Assembly (NCBI RefSeq): GCF_015351105.1
Contig: NZ_JADKRR010000001.1
Location: forward strand, 1,469,069 to 1,533,068
Reading direction: 5' to 3'
DNA from: Clavibacter sp. VKM Ac-2872
Lineage (GTDB): Bacteria; Actinomycetota; Actinomycetes; Actinomycetales; Microbacteriaceae
Length of the DNA stretch: 64,000 nt
Position numbers and translations under genes: made by a program
Notes under the pieces: model-generated
Databases searched by the model: none
What the model saw: the letters and a program-made list of their open reading frames with translations, nothing else
Told to the model about the DNA's origin: nothing
Shown: piece by piece, positions 23,894-30,722 of the stretch
Layout of the letters: every line of letters starts with the position of its first letter
Numbering within the stretch: position 1 is the first letter of the stretch

Positions 23894-24947
23894 GGAGCGC
23901 CGTCCTCTCGTTCGTGGTGGGCGACGTCGTGGGGGCCTCCGCGCCGCCGGGTGCTCCGACGGCGTCGGTCGCCGGTGCGGACTCCGGCTCGATGACGAGG
24001 CGCCGTCGCCCGAGCTCGACCGTCCAGCCGATGCTCGCGGCGGTGGGCACTCGGGCGACCAGCGGCCGCCGCTCGCCGTCCGGCGTGATGATCGCGGTGC
24101 CGGAGGGGCTGCCGAGGTCGGTGATCCACATGCTGGATCCCGACCACGCGAACAGGGCATGCGTCCGCGCGACCGTGCGGGAGAGGTCGGCCCAGGGGTG
24201 CACGTCGTGGACCACACCGTCGACCTGCGCCTCGGGCTTGCGTCCCACCACGACGGGGGTCGCGACGAGGATGCTCTCGCCCGAGTCGAGGACCAGGGCG
24301 GCCGCGGTCGACCTGATCCGCTCGTCCGGCGTCGCGGCGGCCACGCCGCGTCGTCGCGCACGGCGTACCGGATCGTCCTCGCCCCGCGTCGCGCCGTCCG
24401 TCGGGTCGCGGTCGTCACCGAGGACGTCCACCGGCGCGCGGGCGACGCTGAGAGGATCGCGCCCTGCACGGAGATCCGCCGTCACGGTGGTGCGGAGACG
24501 TAGGCCGCGCGGCAGGCGACCGAGCCGGTCCATGGCGGTGAGCGGAGCGCCCGAGAGGTCGTCGACGGTGCGGAGCCCGAGGATGCGCCTCCCGAGAGTC
24601 TGCCCGGTGCGGAGGGAGGCGACGGCGTTCGCGACGACGAAGGCGACGGCCACCATGGGCGTCAGCGCCAGGGCGCCCGTCGGCCAGTGGCCACCCGCCG
24701 TGGCCGCCGCCGCCGCCGCGGCGGCGGCGAGCAGGAGCAGCGGAGCGGCATCGAGGATGAGCGCCGTGTAGCGACGACCGGCCGAGGCCGGCACGACGCC
24801 GGCGAGCATGCCCTGATAGGGGCCGGTCGCGGTGCCGGGAGCCGCGTCGAGCCGCGGGGACAGGCACCGCGCGCAGCGCGCCGCGGCCGGTCCCGTGCGT
24901 GACCCGCACCGCGCGCACGTGGCGGCACCGAGAAGCGCGTGCGGCAT
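23883..24947 (-). CDS. Zinc-ribbon / RDD membrane / FHA-domain protein
   Basis: A 354-residue protein and first gene of the minus-strand secretion operon. It begins with two CxxC pairs (CARCGSRTG... RCARC), a zinc ribbon. Next come two membrane helices in an RDD-type domain (RRYTALILDAAPLLLLAA, then a second helix and GQTLGRRILGLRTVDD). The C-terminal ~110 residues form an FHA domain: VVGRKPEA, SRTHALF in the form VARTHALF, and ITDLGSPSGTAI, which reads phosphothreonine. FHA proteins control type VII assembly in firmicutes (EssC-linked) and some ESX systems. GGGGGAGGA precedes the ATG. A TAGGAT -10-like hexamer lies ~45 bases upstream. Confidence 0.85.
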   Translation of the reverse strand: MPHALLGAATCARCGSRTGPAAARCARCLSPRLDAAPGTATGPYQGMLAGVVPASAGRRYTALILDAAPLLLLAAAAAAAAATAGGHWPTGALALTPMVAVAFVVANAVASLRTGQTLGRRILGLRTVDDLSGAPLTAMDRLGRLPRGLRLRTTVTADLRAGRDPLSVARAPVDVLGDDRDPTDGATRGEDDPVRRARRRGVAAATPDERIRSTAAALVLDSGESILVATPVVVGRKPEAQVDGVVHDVHPWADLSRTVARTHALFAWSGSSMWITDLGSPSGTAIITPDGERRPLVARVPTAASIGWTVELGRRRLVIEPESAPATDAVGAPGGAEAPTTSPTTNERTALRAD

Positions 24948-24990
24948 CGCGTCCTCCCCCGATCGCGGCCCGATGCCCGAGCCAGGCGTG

Positions 24991-24996
24991 ATCCTA
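24991..24996 (-). promoter_or_regulatory. Candidate -10 of the minus-strand secretion operon
   Basis: TAGGAT on the minus strand lies ~44 bases before the ATG of the FHA gene, in the divergent gap between the two halves of the type VII locus. It fits TAnnnT; no clear -35 is seen. Confidence 0.35.
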
Positions 24997-25033
24997 GCGG
25001 GACAAAACCGCACAGACGCTCGCTGTTCTCGCG

Positions 25034-25054
25034 CCCCCGTTCCGGGGGTATCAT
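25034..25054 (+). promoter_or_regulatory. C5/G5 hairpin and TATCAT -10 candidate before the WXG100 genes
   Basis: CCCCC-GTTCC-GGGGG (25034-25048) is followed directly by TATCAT (25049-25054), about 80 bases before the first WXG100 gene. The inverted repeat sits where a regulator could overlap the promoter of the plus-strand half of the locus. The role is inferred from position only. Confidence 0.3.
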
Positions 25055-25134
25055 GCCGACGGGTCGGGCGTGGCGTCCGGCGTCGGTGATCAGCGGGTGG
25101 AGACAGCCTCCGCTGGGATGAGCGGAGACGGAAC

Positions 25135-25476
25135 ATGGGCATGAAATTCGCCATGGGGGCGAGCACCCTCACGCAGCTGGGACAGCGGACGAGCTCGTCC
25201 CACGAGGACCTGGGGGCGCTCGTGCGTCGGCTGGAGCAGTCGGCCGCACCCCTCGAGGGCCGGTTCAACGGGGCGGGGCGACAGGCCTTCGACCAGTTCA
25301 AGGCCAACACCGACTCCATCGCGGCCGAGCTGAACGCCGCGCTCGCGGCGGTCCTCGACGGCATCCAGGGGCAGGACATGGCCTTCCAGCAGGGCGATTC
25401 CGACATGTCGGACCAGACGCGCGCCGCGCAGAGCGGCGCCGGCTTCGACTCCGCGCGCTTCTCCGGCCGGTCATAG
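25135..25476 (+). CDS. WXG100-like type VII secretion protein (FxG variant)
   Basis: A 113-residue, all-helical protein with the size and heptad-like pattern of WXG100 proteins. The turn that normally reads WxG is RFNGAGRQAF here, so Phe-Asn-Gly replaces Trp-x-Gly. The C-terminus is long and polar (about 25 residues after the second helix). It lies just before a second WXG100-like gene, and such pairs usually form a heterodimer exported by EccC. An alternative ATG two codons downstream (25141) is possible; GGAGAC precedes the first. Confidence 0.82.
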   Translation: MGMKFAMGASTLTQLGQRTSSSHEDLGALVRRLEQSAAPLEGRFNGAGRQAFDQFKANTDSIAAELNAALAAVLDGIQGQDMAFQQGDSDMSDQTRAAQSGAGFDSARFSGRS

Positions 25477-25493
25477 GCGAGGGGAACAGGATC

Positions 25494-25808
25494 ATGAGCG
25501 GGAACAGCGCAGACCGCCGCGACTACGACATCGCGGCATCGCAGTCGGCCCAGGACGAGTTCCAGGCCGTCGCGAGCCACCTGGAGTCGCTGCTCGACCA
25601 GCGCGACTCCGACGTCAAGGCCGCCATGGCCGACTACCAGGCCGACGGCGTCTCCACGGAGTACGCCGCCAAGGAGGCCCGCTGGAACGCGGTCGCGCAG
25701 CAGGTGCGCGACATCATCCATGCGCTCCGTCAGTCGATGGCGCGCAACGACGAGACCGCGCAGACGGCCATGTCACGGGGGAAGGCCGCAGTCGACGCCA
25801 TCGGCTAG
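25494..25808 (+). CDS. WXG100-like type VII secretion protein, partner
   Basis: A 104-residue helical protein starting 17 bases after the first WXG100-like gene. It has two long helices separated by a short turn (ADGVSTEYAAKEARW), where the WxG motif is lost, and it ends with the polar segment TAMSRGKAAVDAIG. Paired size, spacing and divergence from the EccC operon indicate it is the dimer partner. GGGGAAC lies upstream. It carries no enzyme motif. Confidence 0.78.
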   Translation: MSGNSADRRDYDIAASQSAQDEFQAVASHLESLLDQRDSDVKAAMADYQADGVSTEYAAKEARWNAVAQQVRDIIHALRQSMARNDETAQTAMSRGKAAVDAIG

Positions 25809-25827
25809 GGGCGTGCGGGACACCGAG

Positions 25828-26835
25828 ATGAACGAGACCAGGTCCGCCGTCGCCGCCCCCATGCTCCACCCGCTCATCCACGAGCAGGGCGACGGCTACG
25901 TGGTCTGCCGCACCGCGGCGCGCGTGCTCCATCTCAGCGCGCTGCGGGCGGGCCTCCTCGCCGACACCGGGGCAGCGGGTTCCCGCTTGCTGCTCGTCAC
26001 ACCCGCGGACACGCGTCTCACCTTCGCGTCGCTCGAGGCGCTGAGGTCGTTCGGCGGCCGGTGGGCCGTGCCCTCGAGGGGAGGTCTCCGGCTCGCGGGC
26101 ACGACCGCCATCGTCGGCGACGCGAAGGAGGCGTTCGCGCCACGGATCCCGGGGGGATGGCAGGCGCCTCCTGCCCCGGGATCCGTGCCGTGGACGCAGA
26201 TCACCGTCACCGCGCGGCATGTGCTGACAGGGGAGTTCGAGGTGGGGCGCATCGCGGAGATGATCGCCGTCGAGGCGGATTCGCGCGTGGATGCGTGGGG
26301 CGTGGTCGAGCCCGCCGTCAGTGCGTTCCGCGCCGCGGGGGTCACCGCGTGGGCGCGTTCGCGGCTCCCGCAGACGGTCCGGCTCCTGCTGCACGGCGAT
26401 GGCCTCAGCGGGAGCATCCGTGTGTGGTCGGAGCCTGCCGCCGTCTTCGAGGAGACGAAGCTGGTGGTGCGCGGCGACCTGTCCACGACCCGATCCGCCG
26501 AGCTCCTGCGGCGCCTGCAGCGCGCCGCTCAGATCCAGTTCGCGTTCGTCTGCACCATGCACGGAGCGCCGGACATGACCTTCACGGCGGACGTCCCCGC
26601 CCCTGTCGAGCCGCGGGCCGCGCTGGTCGGGCCGCGCGCCGTGCGCGACAACGACTTCCTCACGGGCGAGCTGGAGCGGGCGGCCATCGTCGAACGCGTC
26701 GGGCATCCGCGCACGCCGTCGCTCCTGATGTCGTTCGGCGGGGATGAGGCGGCCGCCTGGGCGGATCTCGCGACCACCGCGCGGCACCTCGGCCCCGAGA
26801 CGATCGCCGCGGCGTTCTCCGGGACGCCGTCGTGA
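25828..26835 (+). CDS. Type VII locus accessory protein, DUF6177-like
   Basis: A 335-residue protein without signal peptide or membrane segment. It alternates strands and helices: HEQGDGYVVCRTAARVLHLS, LLLVTPADTRLTF, then a second half with AEMIAVEADSRVDAWGVVEPA, LVVRGDL and IQFAFVCTMHGAPDM. From memory this layout resembles the actinobacterial DUF6177 family found next to WXG100 genes and polymorphic toxins, and I could not check it. A chaperone or adaptor role for export is plausible but unproven. The ATG at 25828 is preferred over a GTG five codons earlier. The stop overlaps the next GTG start (GTGA). Confidence 0.65.
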   Translation: MNETRSAVAAPMLHPLIHEQGDGYVVCRTAARVLHLSALRAGLLADTGAAGSRLLLVTPADTRLTFASLEALRSFGGRWAVPSRGGLRLAGTTAIVGDAKEAFAPRIPGGWQAPPAPGSVPWTQITVTARHVLTGEFEVGRIAEMIAVEADSRVDAWGVVEPAVSAFRAAGVTAWARSRLPQTVRLLLHGDGLSGSIRVWSEPAAVFEETKLVVRGDLSTTRSAELLRRLQRAAQIQFAFVCTMHGAPDMTFTADVPAPVEPRAALVGPRAVRDNDFLTGELERAAIVERVGHPRTPSLLMSFGGDEAAAWADLATTARHLGPETIAAAFSGTPS

Positions 26836-27221
26836 ACCGCGAGTGGGCGATCGTCTCGCCGCGTCCGGTGTCGCTGGCGGAGTGCATCGTGGGTGCTGCG
26901 TCGGTGGATCCGGATCTGGGCGTCGCTGATCTCTGGGACGGGGGCGCCGCGTTCGTGTCCCGCATGGGTGCTGAGACGCATCTGACGGTGACCCGATCCC
27001 GGTCGCTCGAGCACACCGGCGATGCGGAACGCATCCTCGGCAGCCGCGTGTCGATGCCACGAGACGAACACGAGCTGTATTGGACGGACCTCCACGCCCG
27101 CGGGTGGGTCGAGGAGGAGGACGCCGCGCTGGTCGGGGCCATCGCGGCCTCCGCGGACGGGTCCGCGCACGCACTGACGGCAGAGGTGGAGGAGGGGTCT
27201 CATGACGAGCTACAGCATTGA
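26832..27221 (+). CDS. Hypothetical protein between the accessory gene and the DUF6507-like gene
   Basis: A 129-residue soluble protein with no family I recognise. The N-terminal part reads EWAIVSPRPVSLAECIVGAA; the middle is acidic with DLWDGGAAFVSRMG; the tail is acidic. The GTG overlaps the preceding stop (GTGA), and the last 20 bases overlap the next gene, so it is translationally coupled to both. Its position between the secretion genes and the toxin suggests a role in toxin loading or export (inference). Confidence 0.65.
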   Translation: MNREWAIVSPRPVSLAECIVGAASVDPDLGVADLWDGGAAFVSRMGAETHLTVTRSRSLEHTGDAERILGSRVSMPRDEHELYWTDLHARGWVEEEDAALVGAIAASADGSAHALTAEVEEGSHDELQH

Positions 27222-27570
27222 TCCGCAGGGGGTGAGGGACGTGCTCACGAACGTCCAGAAGGCATCCGACGACCTGTCGACCGCGGTGAGCGGCGTGTCC
27301 GGCGCGCACGACGACGTGACATCGGGGGCGGCGACCTGCACCGCGGTGCCGAATGCCCTGGCGGCGTTCCTCGACGCGCAGGCGGCGGCGGTCACCGATG
27401 TGACGAACCGGATCTCGGCGTGCCTCTTCGGTGCGGCGACGGCGACGACCGACTACGTGCAGGCCGATGAGACCATGTCGTCCGACGTGACGCAGGCGCA
27501 GACGGCCGCGGTGGATTCCGCGTCGAGCGGTGACTTCAGCTGGTTCACCGCTCGGGCCGGTGGTCGGTGA
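27202..27570 (+). CDS. WXG-like accessory protein, DUF6507-like
   Basis: A 122-residue helical protein beginning SYSIDPQGVRDVL, with a helix-turn-helix pattern like WXG100 proteins and ending GDFSWFTARAGGR. From memory it resembles DUF6507, small proteins encoded immediately before actinobacterial type VII toxins. It has a strong GGAGGAGGGG ribosome binding site and overlaps the toxin start (TGATG). It is likely the secretion partner of the toxin. A diverged copy of its last ~40 residues is found fused to a toxin fragment at 37126-37260, showing that this gene was once part of the duplicated unit. Confidence 0.72.
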   Translation: MTSYSIDPQGVRDVLTNVQKASDDLSTAVSGVSGAHDDVTSGAATCTAVPNALAAFLDAQAAAVTDVTNRISACLFGAATATTDYVQADETMSSDVTQAQTAAVDSASSGDFSWFTARAGGR

Positions 27571-29897
27571 TGTACGCGCCGGCGTCGACCGCGGGTGGCG
27601 GCGTGTGCCGTGCGGATGGCTTGATCGATCCCGGCAGCATTCCCGGGGTGGGCATGTCCCCGGATCTGATCCGGAGCGCTGCGTCGACGTTGTCGTCGGC
27701 GTCGACGGGGGTCTCGCAGCACGGTGCGTCGGCGGTGGCATCGTGGCAGACGATGTCGACGGTGTACCAGGCACCGGAGTCGGAGGCGTTGCTGGCGGTG
27801 ATGGCGCCGGTGGGGCAGGAGACCACGGCCCTCGCCGACGGGTTCACCAAGGTGGCGAAGGCCCTGAAGGACTTCGCGGACACCGTGGAGCCGATCGTGG
27901 TGACGCTGAAGGACCTCCAGACCCAGGCCGTCGCGTTCGTGGCGTTGGCGGAGCAGGGATACGTCCTGCCGGCGGTGGGGGATCAGCCGACGACGCAGTT
28001 GACGGATTACGGCTCGGTGCAGACCTCGCCCGGGGGGATGTACTCGTCTCCTGCGCATCACGTGGAGTGGACGGATTACCCGCCGTACAACCAGCGCAAC
28101 GACGAGTTGATCAAGGCGGTGGCCGTGCAGGCGACGGCGTTGGACCAGGCGCAGGCGGATTGCGTGAACGCGATCGCCGCGGCGGATCCCACGCGGACGT
28201 CGTGCGCCGTGCCGGTGCAGGGCACCGATTTCACGGCGGCGGCCGTGGCGGGGACGGCGTTGCCGTTCGGGCAGATGGCGTCGGGTCGTCAGACGTGTGT
28301 GGGGTCGTTCCTGGGTGGTGCGGGGGATGCGGTCACGAGCATGGCCGAGGGTTTGGGGAGCCTCGTGTCGTACAACCCGGAGACGGGTGCGTGGGGTGAT
28401 TGGGGTCATGCGGGGGCGTCGGCTCTGGGCGTGGTGGAGGGGTTGGGTGCGTTGATCGCGCCGACGCCGCTGTTCCAGGTGTTGGCGGTTGATTCCGGTG
28501 GTGTGACGCCGGGGTGGTTGCGGGATTTCTCGAGGTCGACGTTGGACAAGCAGCAGCGGATGGTGGAGGGGTTCGTCGGGAGCGGTGAGCAGTGGGATGC
28601 GGATCCGGCGCGGGCGGCGGGTGCGTTGTTCGTGAATGTGGGGTCGTTGTTGATCCCGGTGGGTGGTGAGGTCGCGGCGGGCGCGAAGGTGGTGTCGGTC
28701 GGGGCGCGTGTGGTGGCGGTGGGGGATCGTGTCGCGGAGGCGGCGGATGTGGCGTCGGTTGCGGGGCGTGTGGTGGGTGCGGGTGCGCGGGTGACGGTCG
28801 CTGCGGGTACCGGTCTGGTGCGGGTGGGGGATCTGCTGACGCAGGCCATGGTCAAGGCGGATGCGGTGGGTCATGCGGCGACGGCGCCCGTGATGAATGC
28901 GTTGCGGGACGCGGTTGGTCGGGTGCCGTCGGTGCGGGTGGTGGTGGAGCATGCGGTGACGCCGGATGGGTTCCGGGTGCCGGCGGGTGTGCGGGTGGAG
29001 GTGGAGGGTCGTGTGCGTGCGCAGGTCGCGGACGCGGCGGGGCAGGGTGTGTTGGAGCGCGGGACGGTGGAGGCGCCTGTCCGTGGTTCTGTGGGTTCGG
29101 GGCATGCGCCGGCGGTGGGGCGTGCTGCGGGGGCGGATGCGGTGCGTGGTGTGGAGCATCAGGGGGCGGATGCTCGCGGGGGAGTCGCAGAGCGCGCGTC
29201 ATCCGAGTTGACACCCGAGGAGGTGACGCATCATGCCGGGGACGCGCATGCGTCACACAGTGACCAGATCGGCCGTAACGATCGTGGTGGAGGAAGCGGC
29301 AACTCAAGTCGCGGACCGGACGGGATCCACTCACGCGAAGCGACATCCGTTGCCCATCCACTACCCAGCGAGCCGCTCGACTACTTTAAAGACGACTATT
29401 GGCGGTCGTTGAGTCCGCAGGAGATCCACGATCTGCCTGTTGTCCGTGACGGTAGTCATCTGCGTCCAGATAGGAGTCTCGAACCCAGCACCTGGTACCA
29501 GGCTGGTGAGCACGAATACCTTTACAGGACGAATGAGCACGGGCATATCGACCGCGTCATCATCCAGGATCTGCAGCTCAAGATCCATGAGGGCCGTCTT
29601 CCGCATCAAAGAAATCCTCTGGGCAAGCTCCAGGGGGATCATGCGGGGCATCTCGCCGCCGACGCTGCCGGCGGCTCTCCGAAGCTAGACAACATCATCG
29701 CCATGTCTCAACAGAATAATCTGGTAAAATATGCTAGCTTGGAGAGAAAGCTACTCGGCCATAAAGCTGCTCATCCTGGTGAGAAAATATTTCTTGATAT
29801 TCGACTTGACCCAGATGCCGAAACTGGGCGATCGGCAAGATTTGAAGTTGAATATACGATAGATGATGCCACGTTCTCGCGCGGATTTGACCAGTAG
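27567..29897 (+). CDS. Full-length type VII polymorphic toxin with nuclease-like tip
   Basis: A 776-residue protein, the only copy in the array with an intact N-terminus. Residues ~30-160 are helical (ASWQTMSTVYQAPESEALL, then FTKVAKALKDFADTV), like the export domains of WXG/LXG toxins. Residues ~290-500 form the Ala/Val/Gly-rich middle segment repeated throughout the array. A variable His/Gly-rich linker leads to the C-terminal tip (from about residue 605). The tip has GEHEYLYRTNEHGHIDRV, then GDHAGHLAAD and PKLDNIIAMSQ, matching DNA/RNA non-specific endonuclease (Endonuclea_NS_2) tips; the His of DHAGHL would be catalytic. The next gene is a YezG-like immunity gene. The start is GTG 27567 or ATG 27570. 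Confidence 0.88.
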   Translation: MMYAPASTAGGGVCRADGLIDPGSIPGVGMSPDLIRSAASTLSSASTGVSQHGASAVASWQTMSTVYQAPESEALLAVMAPVGQETTALADGFTKVAKALKDFADTVEPIVVTLKDLQTQAVAFVALAEQGYVLPAVGDQPTTQLTDYGSVQTSPGGMYSSPAHHVEWTDYPPYNQRNDELIKAVAVQATALDQAQADCVNAIAAADPTRTSCAVPVQGTDFTAAAVAGTALPFGQMASGRQTCVGSFLGGAGDAVTSMAEGLGSLVSYNPETGAWGDWGHAGASALGVVEGLGALIAPTPLFQVLAVDSGGVTPGWLRDFSRSTLDKQQRMVEGFVGSGEQWDADPARAAGALFVNVGSLLIPVGGEVAAGAKVVSVGARVVAVGDRVAEAADVASVAGRVVGAGARVTVAAGTGLVRVGDLLTQAMVKADAVGHAATAPVMNALRDAVGRVPSVRVVVEHAVTPDGFRVPAGVRVEVEGRVRAQVADAAGQGVLERGTVEAPVRGSVGSGHAPAVGRAAGADAVRGVEHQGADARGGVAERASSELTPEEVTHHAGDAHASHSDQIGRNDRGGGSGNSSRGPDGIHSREATSVAHPLPSEPLDYFKDDYWRSLSPQEIHDLPVVRDGSHLRPDRSLEPSTWYQAGEHEYLYRTNEHGHIDRVIIQDLQLKIHEGRLPHQRNPLGKLQGDHAGHLAADAAGGSPKLDNIIAMSQQNNLVKYASLERKLLGHKAAHPGEKIFLDIRLDPDAETGRSARFEVEYTIDDATFSRGFDQ

Positions 29898-29912
29898 GAG
29901 GAGATGGATCTA

Positions 29913-30347
29913 ATGACTTACGACGAGGTTCTACGCGAACTAATTGACAATTGGGTATCCTTGGGTCTCGAATACTCGCAAGGCGCCCACGTCACAAAGT
30001 TGTTCATATACGCAGCCTCTGAAGAGGGAAGTGCCTACGCTAACATTTTCTACGAGCAGGACGGACAAGTCGTGTATCCACACGAATTGCGCGGTATCGA
30101 CACTGGACGTGAGCGTGTGCTCGCTGTCCAGCGCTATTTACGTGTTGACCTGAAGGCTGCCGAGGGGAAGCTCAGGGAGCTGGGCGCGTCCGTCCCCACT
30201 CAATATCGAGTGACGTACGATTTGGCCTCCCGGCAGCTGGACATGCAGCTGTCGCATGATGTCATCTATGCCGGCCATCCTACGAAGGTCATGGAGGAGG
30301 GTGCGGAAGACTGGCTGGATGGCCGCCTTCGTAAGATTTTCGGCTAA
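29913..30347 (+). CDS. YezG/DUF600-like immunity protein (lineage A)
   Basis: A 144-residue acidic protein directly after the full-length toxin. The YezG-like pattern is YIYAASEEGSAYANIFYEQ, VVYPHEL, then a helix and PTQYRVTYDLASRQLDMQL. YezG in Bacillus neutralises the nuclease tip of the LXG toxin YeeF. The end EEGAEDWLDGRLRKIFG is shared with the immunity gene at 38463, which follows a near-identical tip. The ATG at 29913 is preferred over the one at 29904, because AGGAGG is only 2 bases before the latter but ~11 before the former, and paralogues start at the equivalent position. Confidence 0.85.
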   Translation: MTYDEVLRELIDNWVSLGLEYSQGAHVTKLFIYAASEEGSAYANIFYEQDGQVVYPHELRGIDTGRERVLAVQRYLRVDLKAAEGKLRELGASVPTQYRVTYDLASRQLDMQLSHDVIYAGHPTKVMEEGAEDWLDGRLRKIFG

Positions 30348-30353
30348 ATTAGT

Positions 30354-30722
30354 ACTGATTACTTCACATGTTGCTATCCATGGACATTCATCACTGAGTC
30401 TTCCATCGCCTAACAAGAGAGATGCGAAGTGTGGGTTCAATTCACTCTGTGAAAAAAGTCCCCACGCTGGTTCTCTGTGCTCACGAATCTACGGAATAAT
30501 GTGCATGATGAGACCATGGAAATCGTGCCGGAAGTCACTGCGGACCACCATTTCGTCAACGGGCTCTTGTGTGCTGAACAGGCGAGTGCGAGATAAATTT
30601 CCAGCCTCCACCGTAAGTCGGTGGAAGCGTTCTTCTCTTGTAAGGCCGAGGACGCATACTCGGACCAGGCGCAGCAGCTCTTCCGAAATGAACGGCTGAC
30701 TACTGAGGACATCAAGCGACCA
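30354..30722 (+). pseudogene. Decayed copy of the lineage C immunity gene
   Basis: Translation from about 30354 reads DYFTCCYPWTFITESSIA, a stop, then after a second stop KKSPRWFSVL... EIVPEVTADHHFVNGLLC. After a frameshift it continues CKAEDAYSDQAQQLFRN. This aligns along its length with the intact protein at 40351-40869 (YCYQWNFMTKASIT, DDWFSVA, VLEVTQHADFINTFLC, CRTEYTYPDEAQQFFQH). The gene is therefore a dead paralogue with at least two stops and one frameshift. It shows that a lineage C toxin/immunity unit once lay here, between units 1 and 2. The stretch otherwise holds no gene. Confidence 0.82.
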
